Numbered from the stretch's first letter, positions 45,923 through 54,281 are shown. The stretch is 64,000 bases of DNA from Kribbella antiqua (GCF_004345665.1 NZ_SLWR01000005.1:372001-436000), one strand, 5' to 3'. Numbers and translations are program-made. The notes: generated by a model from the sequence alone, not told the origin.

Positions 45923-46855
45923 TCAGAAGTCGATGCGCATGACGGCGCGGCGTTGGCCTGGGCGGTTCACTTCTGTGAAGCCGGCGTCGGCGAACGTGGC
46001 GAGAGTGCCGACCGACCCGCCGTCCACGAAGTCCGGGTAGCCCTCGACGGCGCGGGCGCCGCGCTCGCGTGCGAACCCGACGGCGGCGCGGGCGAGCGCG
46101 CGGCTGACTCCTCGGCGCCGGTAGCCGACGCGAGTGACAAAGCAAGTCACGGCCCACACAGTGTTGTCGGCCTTGTCCTCGTTGCGGCCCAGCCAGGGGA
46201 CCCGGTAGTCACGCAGCAGCCTCGGGTGATCCGCCCGCGGCGCGACGGCACACCAGCCGACAGGCTCACTATCGAGGTACGCAACCAGGCCGCTCGTCGC
46301 CCGTGCCTTCCGGTCTCCGCAGGCGGTCTGGTCGCGGAGCCGCGCGGCGAGCTCTTCAGGCCCTTCAGACGCCCAGGTCTCCTTGGGCAGCATCCGAAAC
46401 CGCTGACACCAGCACCGCCCGGTGTCACCGGTCGTACCGAACACCGCCCGCAGATCCTCCCAGTCCGCCTCATTGGCCGGAACGATCCTGAGCTGCTCAG
46501 CGCTAACCGGCTCCCGCGAACTCGTCGGCCGGGCAATGGGCACTCGCTTCGCCTTCTGCTTACGGGGCAGCGCCTCGAACGTGAGCCGAACCTCCACCGC
46601 GTCGCCCGCGTCCAGTCCTGCAGGCTTACGTACGGCGTCCTTCAACGGAAGCAGATAGCCACCGTCCTTCGGCCACAACGACGTCTTCCACTCAGTACTC
46701 CCAATCCGAGCCCGGATCGGCAACATCCCCCACCCATAACTAGCAGCCAAGGCCACGTCCCGCAGCGCGGCACCTTCCTCCTCCGGCACCGCAACGAAGT
46801 AATAGGGCGCCGGCCCCCGCCACTCAAACACCTCGCCACTGAACTCCTGCTCCAT
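45923..46855 (-). CDS. DUF1905 domain fused to a GNAT acetyltransferase
   Basis: Residues 1 to about 95 are a DUF1905 domain (FEWRGPAPYYFVAVPEEE, GWGMLPIRARIGSTEWKTSL, PLKDAVRKPAGLDAGDAVEV). Residues about 120-310 are a GNAT domain with a Cys-rich start (TGRCWCQRFR), VTCFVTRVGYRRRGVSRAL as the acetyl-CoA loop and the end FADAGFTEVNRPGQRRAVMR. Both domains usually occur alone, so this is a fusion; DUF1905 may bind the acceptor. Confidence 0.83.
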   Translation of the reverse strand: MEQEFSGEVFEWRGPAPYYFVAVPEEEGAALRDVALAASYGWGMLPIRARIGSTEWKTSLWPKDGGYLLPLKDAVRKPAGLDAGDAVEVRLTFEALPRKQKAKRVPIARPTSSREPVSAEQLRIVPANEADWEDLRAVFGTTGDTGRCWCQRFRMLPKETWASEGPEELAARLRDQTACGDRKARATSGLVAYLDSEPVGWCAVAPRADHPRLLRDYRVPWLGRNEDKADNTVWAVTCFVTRVGYRRRGVSRALARAAVGFARERGARAVEGYPDFVDGGSVGTLATFADAGFTEVNRPGQRRAVMRIDF

Positions 46856-46957
46856 GCCCAGATGCTAGGCCCCATTCCGGACGCACCCCTTCCGGATTCA
46901 GCATCGTGATGCCGCGTTCGGCACATCCGCGCCGTGCGCTTGCCGCACCATGTGGCT

Positions 46958-47515
46958 ATGGGGTTGAGGGCCAGACCGGTGTTGTCGGAGCGAGCGTCGA
47001 CGTACGACGGGGTAGGCGTGACCTTGACCCAGCAGGTGGGGTCGGCCGGATTCCGTGGGTACGAGCGCTCGGTCTTTCTCGGGCATGGTTCGTCGCGGTG
47101 GGACTTCGCCTCCACCGAGATCCTGCGGTGGGGAGTAAAGACCCGCAGCGGCTTCTCCGTCGAGAGTGGCGAGGCCAGTGGTGCGGGGCTCGGTCATCCG
47201 GTGGTCGCGGGAGATAGGTATTGGCTGGTTGCCCACCTAGGTCCACTGCGGATCCACGAGCCGGTACAAGTGATCGCGGTGGTCGACGAGCCGGATCGGA
47301 AGGGATTCGCCTACGGCACGCTCGAAGGTCATCCGGTGCGAGGGGAGGAGGCGTTCCTCGTCGATCGCCGAACGGATGGCTCTGTATGGCTGACGATCCG
47401 CTCCCTGACCCGACCCTCGACCGGCCTCTGGGGAGCCGCCTATCCACTCGCGCTCCTCGCCCAACGCCTGTACAGGAGGCGCTACTTCCGCTCTCTCAGC
47501 GAGCGAAACTCTTGA
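46958..47515 (+). CDS. DUF1990 family protein
   Basis: The 185-residue product fits DUF1990: TYDGVGVTLTQQVG near the start, VGDRYWL-type beta strands, and the strongly conserved VDEPDRKGFAYGTLEGHPVRGEEAFLVDR region (residues about 110-138). The C-terminal basic helix AQRLYRRRYFRSL is also typical. The family's function is unknown. ATG 46958 is preferred; GTG 46934 is possible. Confidence 0.8.
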   Translation: MGLRARPVLSERASTYDGVGVTLTQQVGSAGFRGYERSVFLGHGSSRWDFASTEILRWGVKTRSGFSVESGEASGAGLGHPVVAGDRYWLVAHLGPLRIHEPVQVIAVVDEPDRKGFAYGTLEGHPVRGEEAFLVDRRTDGSVWLTIRSLTRPSTGLWGAAYPLALLAQRLYRRRYFRSLSERNS

Positions 47516-47530
47516 GAATCGGGCGGCCGC

Positions 47531-47965
47531 TCAGTCGAGGCAGAACTCGTTGCCCTCGATGTCTTGCATCACGAGGCACGACTCGTTGTCCTCGTCGGCG
47601 AGAAATGGTCGGACGCGTACGGCGCCGAGCGGGAGCAGTCGCGCGCATTCGGCCTCGAGTGCGGCCAGGCGCTCTTCACCCACAAGCCCGGTGCCGACCC
47701 GTACGTCGAGATGCACCCGATTCTTGACGACCTTGCCTTCGGGAACGCGCTCGAAGAACAGCCGCGGGCCCACACCCGTGGGATCAACGCACGCGAACGC
47801 CGAACCCCGCTGCTCAGCCGGCAGCGCACGTTCGAAGTCGTCCCAGGTAGCAAACCCCTCCGGTGGCGGCGGAACGACGTACCCCAACACCTCGCACCAG
47901 AACCGAGCAACCCGCTCAGGTTCAGCACAGTCGAAGGTGACCTGAAACTGCTTGACCGATCCCAT
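47531..47965 (-). CDS. VOC (glyoxalase-like) family protein
   Basis: The 144-residue protein has the vicinal-oxygen-chelate pattern: FQVTFDCAEPERVARFWCEVLGY, RLFFERVPEGKVVKNRVHLDV and VMQDIEGNEFCLD at the end. It resembles glyoxalase-like members without a known substrate. ATG 47965 follows GGTGGG. Downstream it converges on the DUF1990 gene. Confidence 0.87.
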   Translation of the reverse strand: MGSVKQFQVTFDCAEPERVARFWCEVLGYVVPPPPEGFATWDDFERALPAEQRGSAFACVDPTGVGPRLFFERVPEGKVVKNRVHLDVRVGTGLVGEERLAALEAECARLLPLGAVRVRPFLADEDNESCLVMQDIEGNEFCLD

Positions 47966-48413
47966 CGGCCCACCATAGATGTCGCCTGCTGGGCGACGCT
48001 CGTCCGCAGGTGGCCGCGGTGCGCGCGGAAACCTGGGCACAGGGTTTGGGGTCAGACTGGGCTCGGCGTCAACTTCCTCACTACGAGGAGGACGCTCAGG
48101 GTCGCATTCGCCCTCTAGCAGCGCTCATAGCAACACGAACGCACCACACTCGAATTCCACCATGAGTATCCAGGGGTTCGCACCACGTCCTGCACCTCGG
48201 CCGTGGCAACGAGTCAGCGCGGTCCCTCCGATTGGTCGTCCGCTACTCGAAGGCCGGCTTCTGCCCTAGTTCGATCGACGTCGCGGTCTGCTGGGACCTG
48301 CAGCTTCGCTATGTTTGACCGACTTGCCGGTTCCCGTACCAACGGGCGGCGAGACGACTCCCTCTTGCCTCGAAGGGATCGACCACGCGAATGGCCGAGA
48401 GGGGCTGAATGTC
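47966..48413. other. Gene-free gap upstream of mraY
   Basis: These 448 bases separate the VOC gene and mraY. Frames here lack recognisable content. The first part holds the VOC promoter. The last 100 bases should hold the mraY promoter, with GAGAGGGG as ribosome site just before 48414. Confidence 0.5.
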
Positions 48414-49499
48414 ATGAGGGCAATACTCCTGAGCGTTGCGCTGGCGGTGGTCTGCTCGCTGCTGGGGACCCGGATTGCTATCGGATGGTTCGCCCGTCAC
48501 GGCTTCGGCCAGCCGATCAGGTACGACGGACCGACGACACATCATGTCAAGCGGGGTACGCCGACCATGGGCGGTCTCGTGATCCTGCTGAGTGCCACCG
48601 CGGCATATCTGACGGCAACGATCTTGACCGGCGGATGGCCGAGTGCCAGCGCTTGGCTCCTGATGTTGCTGTTCTTCGGCTGCGGGGTAGTGGGGTTCCT
48701 CGACGACTTCATCAAGGTCTATACCCAGGACAACCGGGGTCTGAGTAGTCGGGCCAAGATGGCGGGTCAGACGCTGGTCGCGCTCGTCTTCGGAGTCCTG
48801 TCCACGCAATTCTTCGCCGACGGGCGCGGTGTCAGGCCGGCGTCGCAGTACATCTCCACCACTCATGACTGGGGGATCAAGCTGCCACTGATCGTGGTCC
48901 TGCTCTTGATCTGGTTCCTCGTCACCGCGACCTCCAACGGCGCCAACCTCACTGATGGTGCCGACGGGCTGCTCGCCGGCACCTCGGCGTTGATCTTCGG
49001 CGCGTACACCATCGTGAATATCTGGCAGAACAACCAACTGTGCGACTCCTCGCGGCCCACTGTGGTGGAGTCGCAGTGCTACCAGGTGCGCGACCCTCTC
49101 GACCTCGCGGTCTTCGCGGCCGCCATCGCTGCAGCTTGTATCGGCTTCCTTTGGTGGAACGCCAAGCCCGCACGGATCATCATGGGCGATGTCGGCTCCC
49201 TCGCCATCGGTGGCGCCTTGGCGGGGCTGGCGATCATGTCCCGAACCGAGCTCCTGATGGCCGTCGTCGCCGGTCTGTTCGTGCTCGAGACCCTGTCCGT
49301 GCTCCTGCAGATGATCTGCTTCAAGCTGACCAAGCGACTCACGGGCACGGGGCGTCGCATCTTCCGAATCGCCCCCATTCACCATCACTTCGAACACCTG
49401 GGATGGGACGAGGTCACCGTAGTGATCCGCTTCTGGATCGTCGCCGGGATCTTCGTCGCGACCGGGCTCGGGATCTTCTATGCCTCTTGGCTGGCCTGA
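48414..49499 (+). CDS. mraY: Orphan phospho-N-acetylmuramoyl-pentapeptide transferase
   Basis: The 361-residue, ten-helix membrane enzyme attaches UDP-MurNAc-pentapeptide to undecaprenyl phosphate (lipid I). All hallmarks are intact: KRGTPTMGGLVIL, GFLDDFIKV, SNGANLTDGADGLLAG, KPARIIMGDVGSLAIGG and RIAPIHHHFEHLGW. Normally mraY lies between murF and murD; here neither is present and the gene stands alone beside a mobile-element hot spot. It may be a second copy. ATG 48414 follows GAGAGGGG. Confidence 0.92.
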   Translation: MRAILLSVALAVVCSLLGTRIAIGWFARHGFGQPIRYDGPTTHHVKRGTPTMGGLVILLSATAAYLTATILTGGWPSASAWLLMLLFFGCGVVGFLDDFIKVYTQDNRGLSSRAKMAGQTLVALVFGVLSTQFFADGRGVRPASQYISTTHDWGIKLPLIVVLLLIWFLVTATSNGANLTDGADGLLAGTSALIFGAYTIVNIWQNNQLCDSSRPTVVESQCYQVRDPLDLAVFAAAIAAACIGFLWWNAKPARIIMGDVGSLAIGGALAGLAIMSRTELLMAVVAGLFVLETLSVLLQMICFKLTKRLTGTGRRIFRIAPIHHHFEHLGWDEVTVVIRFWIVAGIFVATGLGIFYASWLA

Positions 49500-49594
49500 G
49501 CCCAAAAACAATTGAGTTCGGTCTCAAACGGCATCGGGGTCAAGACGGCGGCGCACACCGCAGCTGCCCTCTCGGCGTTCCCGCCTGACACACA

Positions 49595-49628
49595 AAAGCC
49601 CAGGTCAGAGAGTGTCTGCCTGGGCTTT
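49595..49628 (-). terminator. Terminator after the outer tRNA-Arg remnant
   Basis: AAAGCCCAGG (49595-49604) pairs with CCTGGGCTTT (49619-49628). On the minus strand it is followed by TTTTGTGTG, giving a classic intrinsic terminator for the tRNA-Arg gene that once lay directly upstream. It could also stop mraY transcription from the plus strand. Confidence 0.75.
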
Positions 49629-49634
49629 CACGAA

Positions 49635-49684
49635 GCGCGCTCGGAGGGATTCGAACTCGAACCTTCTGATCCGTAGGAGCCTGC
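49635..49684 (-). tRNA. 3'-half remnant of tRNA-Arg(ACG), outer integration scar
   Basis: On the minus strand this holds the anticodon loop CTACGGA, the 3' anticodon-stem strand TCAGA, a T-loop TTCGAAT and the acceptor 3' strand CGAGCGC. The 5' half of a tRNA is absent. The T-stem is damaged (one base lost and substitutions relative to the copy at 54050), so it is non-functional. It marks the left junction of the first integrated element. Confidence 0.75.
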
Positions 49685-49917
49685 GCACGCTCACTGCTAC
49701 CCCACCTGATTCCGGACGACGACTGTGACGTTGGCGGCTGGATGCTCGCTGGCAGGGGTCGTTGGGGTCAGGTCACGGTCGGTCTCGCGGTAGCCAGTTT
49801 GGAAGTGCGGCCAATCGCCCGCCCAGAGTCGGTCTCCACGCTTGAAACATGACCGCAGGACCCCGCGAGTGACCCTTACCGACCACCGCTTAGGGCACGG
49901 ACGAGGCAGCGGCGGCT

Positions 49918-50340
49918 TCAGTCGTGGATCGGCTTTCCTTTCGGATCCCGCTTCAACTTGGACGCGTCTTGAGCAAGTGCAGCGCTGCCGATAAGGAATG
50001 CCAAAGCGACAGCGATTAGCCACCATTTGGATAGGTCACCACGAAGGATCACGATGCCCACGACCATGCCGGTGACAATGAATCCCACCCCGAGGCCGAT
50101 GCCAAACGGGTCGCGTCTGGTCTCTAGCTCCCTGGTCATCATCTCCGCTTGCCGCTTGATCAGCTCGCCGAACGCCTCGCGGGCTGGATGCCCTTCGGGC
50201 AAGGCGTTCATCGCTGCGATGTCGCGATCCATATCGTCGCGGAGAGTCTTGCGGTTGGCGCGATTGCCAAGCAACGGCACTGCGGCGCTTAGGACGCCGC
50301 CGACTGCTACTGCAATCTCGCCGACGAGTTCGGAAGCCAT
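49918..50340 (-). CDS. Small membrane protein of the older element
   Basis: The 140-residue product has an amphipathic N-terminal half with RKTLRDDMDRDIAAMNALPEG and two C-terminal membrane helices (about 84-104 and 108-127) ending in a basic tail. Not recognised. ATG 50340 has a poor ribosome site; GTG 50364 would add 8 residues. The region 49685-49917 on its downstream side holds nothing else I can name. Confidence 0.55.
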   Translation of the reverse strand: MASELVGEIAVAVGGVLSAAVPLLGNRANRKTLRDDMDRDIAAMNALPEGHPAREAFGELIKRQAEMMTRELETRRDPFGIGLGVGFIVTGMVVGIVILRGDLSKWWLIAVALAFLIGSAALAQDASKLKRDPKGKPIHD

Positions 50341-50368
50341 AAGCGACGATGGTACGGCCGCCACACGT

Positions 50369-50509
50369 GCCCCGTCCCCCCGATAGCTGCCAAACCCAGG
50401 CCAGCGCGGCGCGTGTCAAGAGTCGGCTTGCCGATCCCGTAGCGACGCCGCAGGCGCTCTTGATGTGTGTCGCGGTGGCCGTACGATCGAGCGGCCAGGG
50501 GGACGGGGC
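50369..50509. repeat. 141-base element with terminal inverted repeats, copy 1
   Basis: It starts GCCCCGTCCCCC and ends GGGGGACGGGGC, with inverted similarity reaching about 20 bases inward. Its middle includes GTCAAGAGTCGGCTTGCCG followed by CTCTTGA, a second inner stem. A closely related 138-base copy lies at 55617-55754 in the neighbouring element. No coding capacity; a MITE or structured RNA are the main options. Confidence 0.65.
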
Positions 50510-50629
50510 TAACCGGCGGTCAGACGCCAGGACGCGGTTCGTGGCAGTTGGGATCGCGTGGACGGCGAAGCGTCCTGCTGGTGGGACCCGGCGAGGACGG
50601 CGCGCCGGCGCCGCCCGAAGTCCGGGTCC

Positions 50630-50675
50630 GCGCGCCGAAGGCGCGCCCTTGATCCATAAGAGGTCAATCCGGCAG
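50630..50675. repeat. Hairpin plus conserved tail, copy 1
   Basis: GCGCGCC-GAA-GGCGCGC (50630-50646) is followed within 2 bases by the tail CTTGATCCATAAGAGGTC, continuing AATCCGGCAG. Copy 2 at 55886-55933 has a different but equally perfect hairpin and nearly the same tail. The tail is conserved in sequence, the hairpin in structure. Confidence 0.6.
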
Positions 50676-50757
50676 CGCGAACTGACGCACTCCTGACGCA
50701 CTCCTCGCGTACGCTGCCCGTCATCGTGGCGAAGGCACGGGGAAGGTGGAATTGGCA

Positions 50758-51603
50758 ATGGACCCATTGCAGCCGCGGCCAGGTCGACCATCGCGATCAG
50801 CACGACGTATGGGTGTGTCACAGGCGTTCAAGCTGTTCGCCGAGGAGTGGTTGAAGAGGTACTTGTACGACCAGCCGCACGGCCCGGCGAACGCGCTTGG
50901 CGTGGCAACTGCGCTCGATCTTCCGGTCCAACAAGGCGGCGGCGGAGTCGCGGCCTTTGGCTCCGTTGTGGACTACATGGACAGCGGAGACGAACAACTG
51001 CTCGATGTGCTGCACTACACGGTCCTCGTGATCGAGCGTGGCGACGTGACGTTTCGTCCGCCGTCGCCATGGGAGGTGTTGGAGCGCCACCTAGCCTTTG
51101 CCGGATCAGTCTGGTCAGCGACGGAGCACGGTCTCGTGAACCGGGCGGAGCAGACAGCAGTGGATGCCATGACAACGGCAACTCGTCCCGCCGACAAGGC
51201 CAGCGCACACCTGGTCGAGGCGTGGAGGAAGGCATACGATCGCGACGGCGATCCATCGGACGCCTGGGATCACGCAATCAAGGCGGTCGAGGAGATCTTG
51301 CTACCGATCGTGATCCCGGCACAGGATCAGGCGAAGATCGGCCAGGTTCTCGGCGAGTTGGGGAGCAAGGGACAGCAGTGGGACGTAGGACTGCAGTTCA
51401 ACGCTGATGCCCCGCCGAGAACGCCACCCGTCGAGCCCGTTGAGGCGCTGGTGGGCATGCTTCGCCTGCTATATCCCAATCCAGATCGGCATAGCGGGGC
51501 CAGCCACAGGTCACCGACCGCCGAGGAGGCACGAGTCGTCGTCCAGCTCGCGGTCAGCGTGGTGCAGTGGGCACGCGAAGGCATCATCTCGAAACGCACT
51601 TGA
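50758..51603 (+). CDS. Abortive-infection-like C-terminal domain protein
   Basis: The 281-residue product has an uncharacterised N-terminal half and a C-terminal region (about residues 145-275) like the Abi C-terminal family: helix HLVEAWRKAYDRDGDPSDAW then AIKAVEEILLPIVIP, later LLYPNPDRHSG before the last long helix. This resembles HEPN-like RNase folds, but a clean Rx4-6H motif is not visible. It may be a defence gene. ATG 50758 is taken; GTG 50746 is possible. Confidence 0.6.
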   Translation: MDPLQPRPGRPSRSARRMGVSQAFKLFAEEWLKRYLYDQPHGPANALGVATALDLPVQQGGGGVAAFGSVVDYMDSGDEQLLDVLHYTVLVIERGDVTFRPPSPWEVLERHLAFAGSVWSATEHGLVNRAEQTAVDAMTTATRPADKASAHLVEAWRKAYDRDGDPSDAWDHAIKAVEEILLPIVIPAQDQAKIGQVLGELGSKGQQWDVGLQFNADAPPRTPPVEPVEALVGMLRLLYPNPDRHSGASHRSPTAEEARVVVQLAVSVVQWAREGIISKRT

Positions 51604-51694
51604 TATGCACACGGCAGGACGGGCGTAGATGCAGGGGTATCCCGCCCGGCCCGCCTGCTAGGGAGCTGACCACGGTTGACGGGCGTTGCGTCGC

Positions 51695-51898
51695 CTAGTC
51701 ATCGAGCCACTCGGCTCCGCTGGCGTCGCGGTGGTAGCCCTTGTGGTGGCCCTTGATGCAGGCGTTGCCGGTCATTGGGTTCTCACCGTCGCAACGTTCG
51801 GCTGGGCGCATCGTTGGCCAACCGAGCCCGCTGGGCCTTGTTTCGCTCGGTTCTCCGCCCCATTCCACGGCGAAGGGCTGAGCTGTTCCCGCTGTCAT
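51695..51898 (-). CDS. Small Cys/His-containing protein
   Basis: The 67-residue frame ends with AERCDGENPMTGNACIKGHH and GYHRDASGAEWLDD, a pattern with Cys, His and acidic residues that I associate with small actinobacterial and phage proteins of unknown role. The first 28 residues are less convincing, so the real start may be internal. It follows the XRE gene on the same strand by 48 bases. Confidence 0.45.
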   Translation of the reverse strand: MTAGTAQPFAVEWGGEPSETRPSGLGWPTMRPAERCDGENPMTGNACIKGHHKGYHRDASGAEWLDD

Positions 51899-51945
51899 AC
51901 CCGAACGCTAGGAACGCGCTGGGCGCCAGAGCCAGAAAGTTGCGG

Positions 51946-52803
51946 TTAGTTGCTGCGATTCAGCTCTCCTTGCACGCGGATGACGAATGCGCGTGCCTCT
52001 GGCCCATACAAGGCGGAGCGTCGCAGCATGTTGAACATGTTCCCGTAGAGCGCGATCTCCTGCGGCTGTGTCACCTCGATGCTGGCCGAGGGTGTCTCCA
52101 GGGTCACAAGCTTGTCATCGAAGATCCAGAACCCCGTTGTGCTGATCGCTTCGCGCTCGATCATCGTCGGCACGATCCCGAGGGCGACGTTTGGCAGGGT
52201 CATCACGGTCAGCAGGCGGTCGAGCTGGCCGGCCATTGTCTCGGCGTTCCCGAACCACGTACGGAGCGCGTTCTCCTCCAGGACTACAGCGAACCGCCGT
52301 CTCCTCTCATACAGGATGGACTGGCGTTGCAGCCGCGCCGCGACAGCTTCGTCTACGTCGCTGTCGGTGCTGAGGAAACGCGCCCAGAACGACAGCATCG
52401 CCCGGACGTAGTCGGCGGTCTGGAACAGACCGGGAATCACGCTGTGCTCGTAGATCCTGAACTGCTCGGCGCGCTCGTATGTCTGCTGGAACGCGAGCAT
52501 GAGTTGCTTCACGCCGGAGCGTGCGCGCCGACGGAACTCGACGTACATGGACTCGATCGCCCTTGCCTGCGCGATCAGGTCCGCGGCCTGGTCGTCAGCG
52601 CCGCACACTTGGCACCAAGTCCGGATGTCTTGGTCGGTGGGAGCCTGGACGCCATGTTCGAGCTTGCTGATACGCGTGAAATGCCAACCGGTCGCGGCTG
52701 CTAGCTCGCGACCGGTTAGACCAGCATCTTTGCGCAAGTTCCGAAGGCGTAGCCCGAGGGCTTCTTGTACCTTCCGAGCTGCGCTATTCGGGTTTGTACT
52801 CAC
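51946..52803 (-). CDS. XRE-family regulator with DUF5753 domain
   Basis: The 285-residue protein has an N-terminal HTH (LGLRLRNLRKDAGLTGRELA then HFTRISKLEHG) and the DUF5753 C-terminal domain (YEHSVIPGLFQTADYVRAML, EENALRTWFG). Such regulators are abundant in Actinobacteria and are usually paired with a small partner protein. It starts inside the end of the DUF6879 gene (20-base overlap). Confidence 0.9.
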   Translation of the reverse strand: MSTNPNSAARKVQEALGLRLRNLRKDAGLTGRELAAATGWHFTRISKLEHGVQAPTDQDIRTWCQVCGADDQAADLIAQARAIESMYVEFRRRARSGVKQLMLAFQQTYERAEQFRIYEHSVIPGLFQTADYVRAMLSFWARFLSTDSDVDEAVAARLQRQSILYERRRRFAVVLEENALRTWFGNAETMAGQLDRLLTVMTLPNVALGIVPTMIEREAISTTGFWIFDDKLVTLETPSASIEVTQPQEIALYGNMFNMLRRSALYGPEARAFVIRVQGELNRSN

Positions 52804-53302
52804 TGAGCGGAATCGCCAACGGCCACACCTGCTCGAATGCCTTGCGGCACATCTCGACGGTGGCGGGGTTCGTGGTGGTCGTCAGAGCGTTGTTCAGTCC
52901 CGCGCCGGAGTAGTGCAGGAAGACCACCCGTTCGTCATCGAACACGTAGTAGTCGTTGCCGGGGAAGCACAGTTCAGACACCTGTCTCCTCGGGATGAAC
53001 CGCTCGTCCTCGCCGGCCTCCACAATCGGCTTCGTGATGGTGAGCGTCCAGCGCTGGTAGTCGCTGAGCGGTTCGGACACGATCCGGGCGCGCTTGATCG
53101 TTCGGCCCGCCGCAACGTGTGCACGGACCGTGGTGCACCAGTCCTGGAGCCATTCGAGGTCGTCCGGTTCACCGGCTGCCCACTTCGCCATGTGCGGCAA
53201 CTCGACCTCGGTGCCGTAGGCGTCGCGGGTCTCCAAATGAATCGAGCTGCGCTTGAACGTCTTCAGCAGCTCTTGGAACTCGTCGTTGGTGATCTCTTCC
53301 AC
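52784..53302 (-). CDS. DUF6879 family protein
   Basis: The 172-residue product matches the DUF6879 partner proteins that accompany XRE/DUF5753 regulators: TFKRSSIHLETRDAYG at the start, GRTIKRARIVSEPLSDYQRW in the middle, and WPLAIPLSEY at the end. These are thought to form a regulator-partner module, but the biological output is unknown. Confidence 0.85.
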   Translation of the reverse strand: MEEITNDEFQELLKTFKRSSIHLETRDAYGTEVELPHMAKWAAGEPDDLEWLQDWCTTVRAHVAAGRTIKRARIVSEPLSDYQRWTLTITKPIVEAGEDERFIPRRQVSELCFPGNDYYVFDDERVVFLHYSGAGLNNALTTTTNPATVEMCRKAFEQVWPLAIPLSEYKPE

Positions 53303-53307
53303 AGGTC

Positions 53308-53502
53308 CTACTTGAAGAACTGAATCATGCGGTCCGGGATCTCGACGGCGGTCTCACCGTCCGGGAGGTTGAGCGTGGCGAGCGCATCCGGGTCATCCAC
53401 AACCCAGCCCTGCACGACCCAGCTTCCACGATCGGTCTTGTAAAGGGTGGGCGAGTTGGTCGGGTGAGACTCCGGGTCGCCTGCTACCAAGGTGAGCTTC
53501 AT
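53308..53502 (-). CDS. Small conserved partner of the XRE/DUF6879 module
   Basis: The 64-residue protein is a compact beta-rich unit with TLYKTDRGSWVVQGWVVDDP and EIPDRMIQFFK at its end. Small proteins of this type sit first in XRE-DUF6879 clusters. Its stop is 5 bases before the DUF6879 start. Function unknown. Confidence 0.7.
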   Translation of the reverse strand: MKLTLVAGDPESHPTNSPTLYKTDRGSWVVQGWVVDDPDALATLNLPDGETAVEIPDRMIQFFK

Positions 53503-53609
53503 GTTTGTTTCCCCTGCTTCCGTCGTTGCGTCAGCTTGCTCTGTCGAGTCTGGGGGTACGCATTGTTGCCTGTCAGCGGTGTTGCGTAAAGTTGCGCCAG
53601 TTGCCCGGT

Positions 53610-53828
53610 TCAGATGGTCTGCTCGCTGAGCGCCGGCCAGAGTGCCCGCTCGATGGGCTCGAGGCGGTGCTTGTAAGTACGCCGCTCGCGAGACCGTCTC
53701 TTGGTCCGCCAGATGGCGACTGCGAGCCGCTCGGCTTCACCGCAGTAAGCCGTTGCCCCCATGCAAGGCTGCACGAGCCGCGTGACGTGCACGCCACGAT
53801 GCGGCTGGTAGCCGGCGGCCCGATCCAT
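53610..53828 (-). CDS. Possible small protein at the head of the XRE module
   Basis: The 72-residue frame from ATG 53828 reads AIWRTKRRSRERRTYKHRLE in its basic middle and ends ALWPALSEQTI. It has plausible codon use and the same strand as the following three genes, but no family I recognise. It could be non-coding. Confidence 0.35.
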   Translation of the reverse strand: MDRAAGYQPHRGVHVTRLVQPCMGATAYCGEAERLAVAIWRTKRRSRERRTYKHRLEPIERALWPALSEQTI

Positions 53829-54020
53829 AGGGTCTAGTGAAGCGGGCGACAGCACGCGCAATGGAGGGGTGGGTGGCTGGTGGGTGGCCGGCGCTGGTGG
53901 GTCGCTGGCGACAGCATGTGATCAGCGGCGATTAGCCGCGCGAAAGGGTGGGTGGGGCGGCCGGGCGAGCTCGCGACGAAGGAGCGCGCGTAGCCGGCTG
54001 CGAGGGCTCAACAAACCAAG

Positions 54021-54043
54021 AACCCAGGTCTAGGACCTGGGTT
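54021..54043 (-). terminator. Terminator after the inner tRNA-Arg remnant
   Basis: AACCCAGGTC (54021-54030) pairs exactly with GACCTGGGTT (54034-54043) around a 3-base loop. On the minus strand it is followed by CTTGGTTTGTTG. It belongs to the tRNA 3' end carried by the first element. Confidence 0.75.
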
Positions 54044-54049
54044 TGGGTG

Positions 54050-54100
54050 GCGCGCTCGGAGGGATTCGAACCCCCAACCTTCTGATCCGTAGGAGCCTGC
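54050..54100 (-). tRNA. 3'-half of tRNA-Arg(ACG), junction of the two elements
   Basis: Minus strand: GCAGGCTC, then the intact anticodon loop CTACGGA, TCAGA stem strand, a complete T-arm GGGGGTTCGAATCCCTC and acceptor strand CGAGCGC. The natural 5' half is missing and GGCTC replaces the expected stem strand TCTGA, so the crossover was in the anticodon loop. This is the left att site of the AICE and the former right end of the older element. Confidence 0.8.
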
Positions 54101-54281
54101 ACGCCGAACCAATGAACGCATTCGCCGCCGAGTCAAGTGGCCCGAGGTGGCGCAGATGGCCAGGTTGTCAGCACCCGTTGGGGTACGACTGGGGTACGGG
54201 CGACCGATTCGCGTGTCGCCCTCCGTCAATCCCCCGCTCGTGAGACGATCAGTCGCCACAGCACTCCAGGGGGATGGCTCA

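Larger units (their letters stand above)
49635..54100. mobile_element. Older integrated element between two tRNA-Arg 3'-half copies
   Basis: The segment is bounded by direct copies of the tRNA-Arg 3' half plus the element-side GCAGGCTC (49635-49684 and 54050-54100). It contains a small membrane protein, an Abi-like gene, a TIR-bounded repeat and an XRE/DUF6879 module, but no integrase, replication or transfer genes. It is probably a decayed or satellite element integrated before the AICE on its right. Confidence 0.6.

Noticed and set aside
49697..50026. 109-codon minus-strand frame beside the tRNA scar
   Set aside because: Arg/Pro-rich composition without structure and overlap with the small membrane protein gene; not supported.
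53838..54020. Possible gene in the gap left of the inner tRNA scar
   Set aside because: Only GGGTGG-rich sequence without a convincing frame.
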